From Micropterix aruncella (Eukaryota > Arthropoda > Insecta > Lepidoptera > Micropterigidae), in the NCBI GenBank assembly GCA_944548615.1, contig OX155973.1, positions 21,089,728 through 21,153,727 of the forward strand: a DNA stretch of 64,000 nucleotides, read 5' to 3'. The notes under the pieces are model-generated. The model was not told the DNA's origin and ran no database searches. It saw nothing but the letters and a program-made list of their open reading frames with translations. The number at the start of each line of letters is the position of its first letter. Position 1 is the stretch's first letter. Made by a program: the position numbers and the translations under genes. Positions 53,201 to 60,181 of this stretch are shown one piece after another.

Positions 53201-54914
53201 CAAAAAAAAAATGTTTTGGTTTTTAATTTTTTTCTTATTAAAAGTTGCTTGTTTGCTCGTACTAATTCACCCACTTCAAGAATGTCACTAATTAATAACT
53301 CGCCCTGTATATGTCATGGTATCAATGGTAACTATAAGTTTAATATTTTACAGACGTATGGGTAATCAAACACGTGATGAACCACTTTATTGCTTAATTC
53401 CGTGGCACTCTTTCAGCAGTAAATTGTCAAATATTGACATCGGGGTAGGAGACCATTTCTTTTGTCGACTTGGTTGGCTTAGATTCGACTGAAGAAGAAA
53501 GCCTTCGCAGTCTTATAAATGACGAAACACTTCAACTTGTTATCCCTCTGTAAGCTGTTGTAATACCGGGATATTGACATTTAGATAAGGAAACCATAAT
53601 AAAATATTTATTTTTTAGAAATTATAAAATTTTCAATTGTATTTAAAAATTTTTCAACGAACCACTGAAATTAGGGCAGAGAGCGACCAGATGATCGCAT
53701 TTCATGTCCCTAAATTCCTAGTTATCATAGGTCTCATCCCATCCTCTCCTATCCTTCGCTCCTTGCAAATTATTCCAAATCCTAATTTTCTTTTTAAAAA
53801 ATGGCATTTTTGTTACTTGATTAATTTTTGTTATGTAATAAGTTTTTCTTCTTTTTTTTCTTTTTTTTTGTTAATTTTTAATTTATCTCTTGGCACCTAA
53901 ATTTTTACACTTCCACGAAGGTTGGCTGTAAGAGATTGTATTTTAGACAATAAGTCCGCCTTTTGTATGTTTTTGTTTAACCCTTCATTCCTCGACCCCT
54001 CAGCCGATTGACAAGTTGATGTTGCAAAAAATTTTAGTAAAAATTAGTAGAAAAATTGAATTATTACACTGTCTCACCAAAACATTAATTAATGCCAAAC
54101 CACTGTATCCATAATTAAAATAAAACATATTAACATAATAGAACATAATAAAATAAAATAAATTAAATTAAAATAAAACTAAAACGTGGTCGTCTTGCTG
54201 CATCGTGTTTTAGCCGATATCGGCCAACCGTGGCTCTAGGGGTTAATGTGCAATAAAGAATCTCTATCTATCTATCTATCTATGATCGCGATTGACCTGT
54301 TGCGGACTGCCTGTATATAACAACAAACCTCCTTTGTACTATAAATAAGATAAAAAACGAATTTACCGCGTGAATTTTGTAGCCCCCGACGTTTCGGCGA
54401 CGTTGCAGCCGCCGTTGTCCAGGGTAGACTGCAGGGTAGACAACGGCGGCTGCAACGTCGCCGAAACGTCGGGTGTTACAAAATTCATGCGGTAAATTAG
54501 TTTTTTATCTTATTTATAATGTCAAATAACTGTGATAGTCTCCAACTCCTTTGTACTAGTCTATATTGATTCAATAAAGACATTTTTCATTTCATTTCAT
54601 ATAACCAGGCCCACAAACGCATCCACACAAACGAGCGGCCGTTCTGCTGCGAGCAGTGCGGCTACCGTTGCAACAGCACGTCCAACCTGAAGAAACACAT
54701 CATGCAGAAACATCCCGGAACGACATACTCCGGTCCCGGCAGCACAGGTGCGGCGCTACGAGCAGCGAAGCTAGCGCAACAAAACGCCAACATGACAGAT
54801 GACAAACATTCCATTGTTATAATAAAAACAGAACTAGCGACGAAACATAGCGAGGGTTACAACGGCTTGGGGCTTGTTGGTTCGCATGAGTATCGAGAAC
54901 CAGAGAGGATATAG
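34784..54914 (+). CDS. eight-finger C2H2 zinc-finger protein, five exons
   Basis: Exons 34784-35287, 37507-37683, 41435-41574, 46826-47024 and 54609-54914 splice (all GT-AG) into 1326 nt, giving 441 residues. The first 145 residues are finger-free: an acidic start, a Pro/Arg-rich stretch, an acidic patch ([17 protein letters not shown]) and a Lys/Arg run [13 protein letters not shown] that could act as a nuclear signal. Fingers have Cys pairs at 147/152, 178/181, 206/211, 237/242, 268/271, 296/301, 326/329 and 354/357. Each is followed 12 residues later by His-x3/4-His. Four introns cut fingers 1, 3, 5 and 7, and splicing restores exact spacing each time, which is the best proof of the model. 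A 66-residue tail follows the last finger. The role inferred is a nuclear DNA-binding regulator. No orthologue is recognised. Confidence 0.92.
35340..35606. mobile_element. MITE in intron 1, 53 bp from the exon 1 donor
   Basis: Inverted ends ACCCTGGGCACAGTATACC and GGTATACTGTGCCCTGGGT match in 18 of 19 positions. A second TCTGGTATACTG is repeated at the right end. It is GC-rich inside and non-coding. The duplication is unclear. Confidence 0.75.
35610..36400. other. intron 1, nothing recognised
   Basis: Mostly AT-rich. The block at 36000-36130 is GC-richer and unassigned. The block at 36370-36415 (GATTTCATCTGAATATTAAT, AAAATCGACGAGCC) is shared with 40140-40190 and so belongs to a dispersed repeat. 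Confidence 0.4.
36410..36925 (+). pseudogene. R1/I-type LINE RNase H-end fragment
   Basis: It reads [20 protein letters not shown], then [24 protein letters not shown] sequence. After a frameshift it continues [20 protein letters not shown] (zinc knuckle) and [13 protein letters not shown]. The same ORF end occurs at 43963-44361 in reverse. Frameshift at about 36735. Confidence 0.8.
37507..37683 (+). CDS. zinc-finger gene exon 2
   Basis: Acceptor ATATTTTCAG, donor AAA|GTAAGC; 59 codons, phase 0 at both ends. It supplies the last His of finger 1 (VH), all of finger 2 (CSQC onward, H194/H198) with the linker SGELPYE, and most of finger 3 (CSQPGC, H224). Confidence 0.92.
37861..38470 (+). repeat. 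GC-rich dispersed repeat (family G), longest copy
   Basis: It begins near GTGTCAACTACAACGGGCGA and passes CGAGTTCGAGGTCGCTTGCG, CTCTCCCTTACGAAGCGGTG and TCATTTCAAGAGCAGTCGCC. It ends near GGCCATCGGATGGGTGTTGA. It shares blocks with 43250-43880, 55515-55790, 63736-64000 (reverse) and 4446-4740 (reverse). It starts with an open frame ([13 protein letters not shown]) comparable with the other copies. Not classified. Confidence 0.7.
38877..39568 (+). mobile_element. TTAA MITE family T1, longest copy (692 bp)
   Basis: TTAA at 38873-38876 and 39569-39572. It includes the left block GGAGTAAATGGGTATTTTC and the interior GGGGGACTATATGATGTTGT, shared with 15551. The two right-end words ACCAGATCTGGTCGTATCAT and ACCAGATTTGGTCGTATCAT are also present. 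Short open frames inside are coincidental. Confidence 0.9.
39733..40113 (-). pseudogene. mariner transposase C-terminal fragment
   Basis: The minus frame contains [20 protein letters not shown] and [13 protein letters not shown], with the DxxPSD catalytic Asp, then [20 protein letters not shown] and [11 protein letters not shown]. This is a typical mariner C-terminus. The first catalytic Asp and the N-terminus are missing. Confidence 0.8.
40130..40291. repeat. dispersed repeat fragment shared with 36370 and 36950
   Basis: The blocks TATCTGAATATTGATATCAT, AAAATCGATGAGCC and CGTCTCGGGCAGCG recur on either side of the LINE fragment at 36410-36925. That LINE may have inserted into a copy of this repeat. 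Unclassified. Confidence 0.45.
40296..40969 (+). mobile_element. TTAA MITE family T2, complete copy
   Basis: TTAA at 40292-40295 and 40970-40973. Ends CCCTTCGAGTAGCGG and ATGTACCCGAAGGG are imperfect inverted repeats. Aligns throughout with 5822-6487. Confidence 0.85.
41435..41574 (+). CDS. zinc-finger gene exon 3
   Basis: Acceptor TCTTTTACAG, donor TATAG|GTATCA. It holds 46 codons plus AG. It gives the last His of finger 3 (MH), finger 4 (CEIRGC, H255/H260) and the Cys pair of finger 5 (CDLC). The split codon AG|A reads Arg. Confidence 0.9.
41655..42892 (-). mobile_element. Penelope-like element with 14-bp target duplication
   Basis: AGTGATATGACTCG flanks both sides (41641-41654 and 42893-42906). 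The left end is the 3' tail in coding orientation. The right end is a 48-bp inverted piece of the same tail (GGTCCTACAATTTTCACGCG onward), joined directly to the truncated reverse transcriptase. It inserted 67 bp past the exon 3 donor of the zinc-finger gene. Confidence 0.95.
41779..42846 (-). pseudogene. Penelope reverse transcriptase (C-terminal) and GIY-YIG endonuclease
   Basis: An uninterrupted frame of 355 codons. It starts at the active site [13 protein letters not shown] and continues [20 protein letters not shown], a linker, then [19 protein letters not shown] (GIY-YIG), [13 protein letters not shown] and a terminal [13 protein letters not shown]. It lacks the reverse-transcriptase palm before YVDD, so it cannot act alone. 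The first Met-Asp-Gly-Val comes from the junction. It shows that the 11.8-kb copy's two halves are normally collinear. Confidence 0.9.
42907..43245. other. intron 3, AT-rich, nothing recognised
   Basis: Low-complexity AT-rich sequence with no repeat shared elsewhere in the window that I could detect. Confidence 0.4.
43250..43880 (+). repeat. GC-rich dispersed repeat (family G)
   Basis: It shares GTCGACTACAACGGGCGAAC, TCATTTCAAGAGTGGC and ACCGTCCAGxxxGCC blocks with the copy at 37861. Internal drift is high and there are several indels. Not coding in this copy. Confidence 0.65.
43963..44572 (-). pseudogene. R1/I-type LINE RNase H domain and ORF end
   Basis: The minus strand first reads the RNase H start [20 protein letters not shown] (catalytic Asp of TDGS). 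After breaks it reads [12 protein letters not shown], then [20 protein letters not shown] and [20 protein letters not shown] to a stop. It is the same family as 36410-36925. Frames shift near 44350. Confidence 0.8.
44580..45409. other. intron 3, no gene
   Basis: Bases 44640-44830 (GCATTCCAAAGACGGGCTCC) look like a LINE 3' region on the minus strand, but no diagnostic motif is present. The remainder is AT-rich. Confidence 0.4.
45418..46581. mobile_element. hAT-like composite element with 8-bp duplication
   Basis: CTCTATAT flanks both sides (45410-45417 and 46582-46589). The ends CAGTGTTTTTC and GAAAATCACTT are inverted. Inside, GAAAAACACTG at 46173 is followed by CCCTAGGG and then CAGTGTTTCCC, with GGGAACCACTG at about 46533, so a second hAT-like element is nested at the right. 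Long inverted arms (CTCTTCCACAGCTGTAA near 45535 and its inverse near 46080) and a 16-base C run complete the structure. Non-coding. Confidence 0.75.
46826..47024 (+). CDS. zinc-finger gene exon 4
   Basis: Acceptor TATTTCGACAG, donor AAG|GTAATT; 1 + 66 codons. It completes finger 5 ([14 protein letters not shown]), encodes finger 6 (CDWPGC, H314/H318, linker TEERPYS) and the Cys pair of finger 7 (CDLC) up to SSLK. Confidence 0.92.
47027..47397. other. start of intron 4, nothing recognised
   Basis: Unclassified sequence with a short GATGATGATGG-like run near 47075. No gene. Confidence 0.4.
48121..51143 (+). pseudogene. CR1/Jockey-group LINE ORF2 (endonuclease and reverse transcriptase), lightly damaged
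   Basis: The apurinic endonuclease domain (48238-49446) shows MNIRSIS, ILTECWI (catalytic Glu), [16 protein letters not shown] and TITDHYAIG (Asp-His pair). The reverse transcriptase follows: [53 protein letters not shown] and [11 protein letters not shown] (FADD). The end is [10 protein letters not shown], then [19 protein letters not shown]. Lesions: a frameshift at about 49447, another at about 49856, and an in-frame stop at 50118. A probable original start [14 protein letters not shown] lies at 48121 but is separated by a further frameshift. No ORF1 is seen upstream. Few lesions over 3 kb suggest a fairly young copy. Confidence 0.88.
51145..51478. other. LINE 3' untranslated tail and AT-rich spacer
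   Basis: Follows the LINE stop directly. GGTGGTGGGTCCAAATAATT and the AT-rich remainder are probably its 3' end. Short A-rich runs (AAATAAATAAATAC at about 51455) may mark the tail. Confidence 0.4.
51945..52838 (-). pseudogene. R2-type LINE C-terminus: zinc knuckle and restriction-like endonuclease
   Basis: The best copy of the family: 245 open codons to a stop near 52101, then the 3' tail to 51945. The order is [19 protein letters not shown], then [10 protein letters not shown] (C-x2-C-x8-H-x4-C knuckle). The nuclease core follows: [20 protein letters not shown] and VPWESNI (RPD-x14-E-L-T, a PD-(D/E)xK-type active site), then [13 protein letters not shown]. This layout is that of R2/NeSL/HERO-like LINEs, which encode the endonuclease after the reverse transcriptase. 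The reverse transcriptase is absent here, so the copy is a 5'-truncated insert. Confidence 0.85.
52840..53190. repeat. diverged tandem pair, about 220-bp period
   Basis: The block GATAGATGGCGCAGCGCGCTC followed by TCAAACTTTT and CAGTCAAGTTCTTCAAA (52900-52970) recurs as GATAGAGCAGCGCGCTC onward at 53128-53190. An inverted AATATTTTACC pair lies between. Unclassified MITE-like sequence. Confidence 0.5.
53191..53976. other. intron 4, nothing recognised
   Basis: AT-rich, with short T-rich runs. No gene or known repeat. Confidence 0.4.
53981..54242 (-). mobile_element. TTAA MITE family T3, reverse copy
   Basis: TTAA at 53977-53980 and 54243-54246. Left CCCTTCATTCCTCGACCCC, right CCGTGGCTCTAGGGG. 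The GGCCGATATCGGCC-type palindrome is visible near the right end. A TCTA repeat (54268-54285) follows it. Confidence 0.85.
54341..54545. repeat. Penelope-tail palindrome with 12-bp target duplication
   Basis: CTCCTTTGTACT flanks both sides (54329-54340 and 54546-54557). The two arms are almost perfectly complementary: ACGTTTCGGCGACG plus TGCAGCCGCCGTTGTC on the left, the same inverted on the right. They meet at about 54425-54440 (GGTAGACTGCAGGGTAGAC). It contains no Penelope coding sequence, yet its target duplication shows that it integrated as a unit. It lies 50 bp before the last zinc-finger exon. Confidence 0.95.
54609..54914 (+). CDS. zinc-finger gene last exon
   Basis: Acceptor CATATAACCAG; 101 codons and TAG at 54912-54914. 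It completes finger 7 (AHKRIH) and encodes finger 8 (CEQC, H370/H375, linker TNERPF). It then encodes a 66-residue Ala/Gln/Gly-containing tail ending YREPERI with no further domain. Confidence 0.92.
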   Translation, partial: AHKRIHTNERPFCCEQCGYRCNSTSNLKKHIMQKHPGTTYSGPGSTGAALRAAKLAQQNANMTDDKHSIVIIKTELATKHSEGYNGLGLVGSHEYREPERI

Positions 54915-54925
54915 TCCAAAACTCC

Positions 54926-55150
54926 ACCGTAAGATTTCATTGAAATATGCATTGAAATTTACTGCTATAAATGGGCCATCATCAAAAAATCTTCTTATTA
55001 GGTAAATGCATGCACCGCTCTGCTTATAGTCTAAGATCCCATCGTAAGATTTCTACATTGCAATATTATTGCATTGAAATATACTGCTATAATGGGCCTT
55101 CATCAAAAAATCTACATCGTACATACATGGTGTTAGATTGCTCAACTCTA
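54926..55150 (+). repeat. diverged tandem duplication in the presumed 3' UTR
   Basis: Blocks GTAAGATTTC, TGCATTGAAATxTACTGCTAT and GGGCC(A/T)TCATCAAAAAATCT occur twice, about 113 bp apart, just downstream of the stop codon. The first possible poly(A) signal is AATAAA at about 55374. Confidence 0.7.
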
Positions 55151-55514
55151 TAGTACGATTTGGCAACCCTTCTGCGCCGGTGACATGCAGGTGGCGCTGA
55201 TAGCAGCATTGTCCAGTGAAACTAATGGAAATTTATTTGGCCACCTATAATAACATTGATAATGGGCTCGATTGCGTTTCTTCGTGAACTAAAGTCGGAA
55301 ATTAGTCCGTGTGAACGAGACTAGGGCAATACGCTAGAGCGGAATGTGAAATGAACGGTTGTCACTTTTTCGCAATAAAACTACCCACAAAAGATAAAGC
55401 ATCTGAATCTAACACGACGGACGAGTATAAGCTCGACAGGTAGTTTTTATCAACGATCGTTCGTTTTATATTCCGCTCTAACGTATTGCTCTATCTTGTT
55501 CGCTTGAACTACTA

Positions 55515-55790
55515 TCGATCGAGGTCGCTTACGCGGTCCTCTCCCTTATGAAGCGGTGATACGGTGTACACCGAATCTATCGCGGACCCCTCTCTATAGG
55601 CAACATTACTGTTCCCAGACTCCCCGGCTGTTAGTCGGAGTGTACAATCGATTGGCCGACGCCGCACGGTGTGCAAACCGTCTAGGAGCGCCCGAAGGTT
55701 GACTCCTCGAGGAGACTAGCCCGCAGGCTAGCGTCCTACCCTGGTTTACCCTTCTGCGTGCAGGCCGCCGGATGGGTATTGACCGTTGAT
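55515..55790 (+). repeat. GC-rich dispersed repeat (family G) fragment
   Basis: CGATCGAGGTCGCTTACGCGG, CTCTCCCTTATGAAGCGGTG, GTTCCCAGACTCC and GCCGGATGGGTATTGACCG match the 38.1-38.5 kb copy, with an internal deletion. It runs straight into the 5S-like segment. Confidence 0.7.
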
Positions 55791-55792
55791 CT

Positions 55793-55895
55793 GACTGGCT
55801 CCTGTCAGATCACCGAAGTTAAGCAGCATCAGGCCTGGTAGTACTTGGATGGATAACAGCCGGAGTACTCTCATGCGATGTTATAAAATCCGGCT
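55793..55895 (+). pseudogene. 5S rRNA-like segment
   Basis: GATCACCGAAGTTAAGCAGC, then AGTACTTGGATGG, correspond to the loop A to internal control region of animal 5S rRNA in the right order and spacing. Sequence before GATCACC and after GGATGG diverges strongly. The terminal stems cannot form, so this is a pseudogene or the head of a 5S-derived SINE rather than a working gene. Confidence 0.75.
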
Positions 55896-55899
55896 GCCT

Positions 55900-56970
55900 G
55901 TAAGATAATTGTCGTTAGACATTAAAGTGTATTTGTATCTAAGGCAGTCCCCTCCCGCTTTGTCGCACCTACACTACTATGGGGACGTTTTTGGCACACT
56001 GCTAGTTTTGTTTACACTACGGTATTGAATGTGCCTTCCTCCAAACATTCCTTTGATTATGTACCCCCACGTACTCCCACAGCCTTCCCGCCAATTCAAC
56101 TTATTTCATCTACCTCAAGTAAGCACAAACTAGGTACGCCCAAAATAATTACATTTATCGAGTATCTCATTTCTGCAATACCAAGCTAAGCGAAATTGAC
56201 CTGTTTAATACAACTGCGACTGCGCTCAGGACTTTTATTCCGGGTCTTCTGAAAGGCAATATTCAAGGACGAGTGAATTAATTATATTATATTTCTTATT
56301 TTAATAAATTATTTTATATTAATTATATTCTTTTCTTCTTTCTTTTCTTTCTTCAATATTAAAATAAACCATAAAATTTCCCTAACAATAAAATAAAATA
56401 TCATTAAAACAAAATTTATAACTTTAATTCCCCTCCACTTCCTCCTATCCCATTCCTAGGCGACTGTATATTTTTACGATCTCTAAGTGGAAACTTTTAA
56501 CTGGCATTGTAGTCTATAAATAAAACTCAGATATTTCTCCTGTAATAGCTGTAAGTTTCCTTAATAATAATAAAATTAAATTAAATAAGAAAAATTACAA
56601 CAATTGCCTCTAGAATCAACTGTACAATCGCTATGTATTGCACTTTATTATATTTTTATATAATATTAAAAAGTTTCCATTGTTTTATATATTTTAGCTT
56701 ATGCTGCAAAGAATATCGGCTGATTAATGTCAAATTGAGACTGAATAAGACTTTTTTTTATATATTTGTACTAAAATTTGATTTAGTAAATATTTTAGTA
56801 ATAAAATAAAGTGAAATTGAAGATTTTGTAAATAAACTATTGATTATTTATGTGAAAGTGACTTTTATTTAACTCAGATTTAGTGTGGAATGTTTCAATT
56901 TAATGTTAGAGATTTAGCAGACCCTAAAGCTTATAATACACTCCGTCAGACTTACAGCATACAGACTGAA
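55900..56970. other. no recognisable gene
   Basis: AT-rich, with several AATAAA words (about 56275 and 56805). Could include distal 3' UTR of the zinc-finger gene; nothing else was seen. Confidence 0.4.
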
Positions 56971-57455
56971 GTGTTTGGGCGAGTGGAAGCGAGGAGGGCC
57001 CAGTCACCCTAAGCTAAACCTCATCCAGAAAAGCTCATTCACCCTAACCCAGGATAAACTACTAAAAAAACCTCTTGGTAAAGAAATCCTATAAAATCCT
57101 AATCCCCATCAGGAAAGACTGGAAGAAACCGCATTGGCTCCAAAGCCAAAATGCAGACGCCTGTTTCACCGATGGATCAGGAACAAATGGACGGTTTGGG
57201 GCAGGCGAGTGCGGACTCAAAATCAACCACAGAATCAGCATACCCCTTGGACAATATGCTACGGTTTTCCAAGATCATATTGGAATGCATAAGACTCCAA
57301 AGTCGAGTTGAGGTAAAAAATAGAAAAATCCTAATCTCCTCTGACAGCAGAGCAGCTATGGACGCTCTGGCTAAAGAATCCCACCGAATCTTCTGTGGTC
57401 TGGGACTATATGAAAGAGCTCAACAAATTGGGAAAAGCCAACAAAATCACATTAA

Positions 57456-57941
57456 CCCCTAGAGCCCCGATTGGCCGATATCGGCCAAAACACGATTCAG
57501 CGTGACGGCCCCGTTTTAATTTTATTTTAATTTCATTTGTTTTATTTTATTATGTTTTATTATGTTTATATGTTTTATTTTAATTATGGATACAGTGGTT
57601 TGGCAGTAATTAATGTTTTGGTGAGACATTGTCATAATTCAATTCTTTTACTAATTAGTAGACAACTACCTACCCTAGACAACGGCGGCTGCAACGTCAC
57701 CGAAACGTCGGGTCCTACAAATTTCACGCGGTAAATTCGTTTTCTATCCTATTTATAATGTCAAACAACATTAGTTTGTTTATGTGTTGTTTATTTATAA
57801 TGTCAAACAACATTAGTGGTTTGGCAGTAATTACTGTTTTGGTGAGACAGTGTCGTAATTCAATTTTTTTTACTAATTTTTACAAAAAAAAAATTTGAGA
57901 CAGTAACTTGTCAATCGGCTGAGGGGCCGAGGCCTGAAGGG
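57456..57941 (+). mobile_element. TTAA MITE family T3 inside the LINE RNase H, with internal duplication
   Basis: TTAA at 57452-57455 and 57942-57945. Ends CCCCTAGAGCCCCGATTGG and CGAGGCCTGAAGGG. A segment of the MITE (AGTGGTTTGGCAGTAATTA to TTTTACTAATT) is present twice, at 57594 and 57815, on either side of a Penelope tail fragment. Confidence 0.85.
57671..57776 (+). repeat. Penelope tail fragment
   Basis: TACCCTAGACAACGGCGGCT through TTCTATCCTATTTATAATGT, in plus orientation only. It is followed by a short direct repeat (ATAATGTCAAACAACATTAGT twice). It separates two copies of a piece of the host MITE, which is more than a normal target duplication. Confidence 0.75.
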
Positions 57942-58093
57942 TTAATATGGACACTGGGCCATCAAGACCCATAGAATGCCATGACGACCAGCAGTGCTGG
58001 ATTATCCAATAGGCCAAGTAGGCGCCGGCCTGTGGGCCCCACGCCTTTTAGGGGCCGCACGACAAGGGATCATTACAATGACATTTAAAAAAA

Positions 58094-58240
58094 TTATAAA
58101 TAAGATAAAAAACAAATTTACCGCGTGAATTTTGTAACACCCGACATTACAGCCGCCTTTGTCAGTCTATCCTAGTAAATTTGTAAATTTGTTTTTTATC
58201 TCATTTATAATGTCAAACAACCGTAATAATCCCCGATTTC
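58094..58240. repeat. degenerate Penelope-tail palindrome
   Basis: The left arm is TATAAATAAGATAAAAAAC plus ATTTACCGCGTGAATTTTGT. The right arm is the short inverse GTAAATTTGTTTTTTATCTC and TTTATAATGTCAAACAACCG. Much of the GC-rich core is lost. Confidence 0.7.
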
Positions 58241-58532
58241 ATACATTTAAAAAATTGTTTCCAATAGATAAAATATATTTCACTGAATCGGAACTCCATT
58301 TTAAAGAGAACATTTAAACTTTTTGATTCAGTATAATTGTTATAAATTATCAACAGTTTCACGCTGCCAGCCTGTGCGATCGTATTTTGTTTATACGCGC
58401 ATCTTTGCTATGCGACATAAGCGTTGTCAGAAATGTTTAACTGCCCACTTTCATCATCATCATCATTGGTTAGGCCATTTTCAATTATACCGTATAATAT
58501 ATATTTATATCCTACCTACCTCCCAATTCCCA

Positions 58533-58569
58533 ATCAGTGAGAATTTACGCGCCGGCCGAACCAGACGTG
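58533..58569 (+). promoter_or_regulatory. Inr/DPE core promoter candidate
   Basis: ATCAGTG gives an arthropod initiator with A+1 at 58536. AGACGTG begins exactly at +28 (58563-58569), the spacing and consensus of a downstream promoter element. No TATA box lies at -30. Both motifs at the correct distance are unlikely by chance, but Jockey- and I-type LINEs use the same internal promoter design. Confidence 0.55.
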
Positions 58570-58660
58570 TTCCTGTGAGTGTTCTCGTTATCGTGCTGTG
58601 ATAGTAATTATCGCGTCCGTGAGCTGGCCAGCCGAACATTTGGAGACATTTTGGAGTGAA

Positions 58661-58693
58661 ATGCAGCAAGGAATTTACGCGAAAAATAGAAAG
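58661..58693 (+). CDS. candidate first coding exon (11 codons)
   Basis: ATG at 58661, 125 bp after the predicted initiator, encodes MQQGIYAKNRK up to AAG|GTGCGT, a plausible donor in phase 0. The continuation in frame stops at 58727, so splicing would be required. No second exon was recognised before the end of the window. It could equally be the 5' leader of a dead LINE. Confidence 0.3.
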
Positions 58694-58729
58694 GTGCGTA
58701 AATTTGATTCCTTCTCCTCTCCACAATGA

Positions 58730-59249
58730 TGCCTATAATCCCTTTTAATTAACCAACCTTCCTCACAGTCCACTCTATATATATATAAACTTAAACCCAA
58801 CAATCATCATCATCATCATTTATTCATTCCATAAAAGCATTTCACAATACTGAGGAACATGTCAAATTTTACAATCATAATTTACCAGATGATAAAACCG
58901 TAAAAAATTGAAAGAAAAAAATTTTTATTGTAATCGGAGGTGATTACTTAAAAATAGTCAAATTTACAAAATAATCAATAATCAAACAAATAATAATCAA
59001 TACCATAAAAAGAAAAATTCTGAAACATGCGTAATTAAAAACAATGTCAATAAAATCTGAAACTTAGTGCAAAACTTAGTCGTAATATGGTTATTTATAA
59101 TCAAGCAATTGTGGACGCAATATCATAAAAGTCGTCCACTTTGCCGGTGCGATCGTATTTAGTTTATATACACCTCTATTCTATTCTCGGGGCACCCTTT
59201 GGGCTGTCAGAATGTTTGACAGCTCAAAGGGGGCTGAATAACTGTTTAC
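58730..59249. other. AT-rich, no gene
   Basis: Short CAT repeats occur at about 58805. A block at 59140-59175 (GTGCGATCGTATTTAGTTTATA) is a diverged copy of 58376-58400. Confidence 0.4.
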
Positions 59250-59800
59250 GTCAGCTAGAAACCTCGCAAGCGACCTCAAACCCGTGGCCAGCGAAATCCG
59301 GCCAAATCTGGTAGTAACTGCTGCCCAACTCACGGTTAAACTCCTATCTGGTAGCCTCCTCGAAGAGGGGCTTACCCTGTCAGGGCCGCTGTGAGCTTTG
59401 CGGATTTGGGGGAATACCTCAGGCGAAACTGGTCAGTTGGTGCTCCTTTCGGTTTGCTAGGTGTCGAATACCCAGCTGGCAAATAACCAGAGGGGTCTGG
59501 AGGCATAAGTTGCCTATGACAGCGGAGGGTAGTTGTGGAGTCTCGTTCAAGTCCGGCTCGCAATTGCCGATCTTACCGCGCTGGCTCTCCACACATCAAA
59601 TGTACCTACCAGGCGCGGTGTGGGCGGCCTACAGTCGAATTGAACCCACTGGGTTGTGAGGCCGATGGTGAAGTCGAGCGGCATCGTCTTGATCCTTTTT
59701 GGTGTGCAGTCGGGTGGGGGTCGTGCCAATCGGTGCTCCTAAAGGGCGGGTCGTTCAGACGGTCGCTCGGGTCTCGTTAAACCCGGCTGTAGGTTGTATT
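59250..59800. repeat. GC-rich block, partly family G
   Basis: CTCGCAAGCGACCTCAAACC and CCAAATCTGGTAGTAAC match the reverse copy at 4446. The rest (to 59790) is GC-rich but unmatched elsewhere in the window. Open frames on both strands overlap and none is supported. Confidence 0.45.
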
Positions 59801-59882
59801 TCGTAGGAATAACGCTCTCGAGGTTTTTCGGGTGATAAAAAATAATTTACTCGTCGACGATCACAGAAAAAGCCATTGTGCT

Positions 59883-60181
59883 TTTCGCGACTCTTTCGTG
59901 TGTCGAAGAACGTGATAGTAAAAAACCGCGATAAACTGTTGTGTAAAATATATTTTTTCTCTTTACAAAAAGGTACAATAATACGTGATAACGCGAGCGT
60001 AATTTCTTTCAGTTCAATCGTCTCTTGTCAAGGTACAGAATGACAGTTCGAAAATTTGTTTTTAAAATTTGAATGTATCCACTTTTTAATAGAACGAAAT
60101 AATATTGCTGGGCTCGTTCTCAGCCAGCCATTAAATCAAAATAAAAATAAACTTTATAGTTGGGGTTGTAGCGTCGCTACA
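59883..60181 (-). repeat. gypsy LTR (3' LTR by minus-strand orientation)
   Basis: 299 bp, plus-strand start TTTCGCGACTC, end GCGTCGCTACA. Integrase coding sequence runs into its inner edge, as in a 3' LTR. Confidence 0.9.

Larger units (their letters stand above)
56980..57985 (+). pseudogene. LINE RNase H fragment split by a TTAA MITE
   Basis: It reads ADACFTDGSGTNGRFGAGEC (RNase H start with catalytic Asp). A frameshift follows, then ILISSDSRAAMDALAKESHR (second catalytic Asp region). ITL at 57450 continues across the MITE as WTLGHQDP (57946-57975), the expected 'WIPGHxG' block. It is degraded and lacks the rest of the element. Confidence 0.75.

Noticed and set aside
55793..55895. Functional 5S rRNA gene
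   Set aside because: Only the internal promoter region is conserved and the outer stems are lost.
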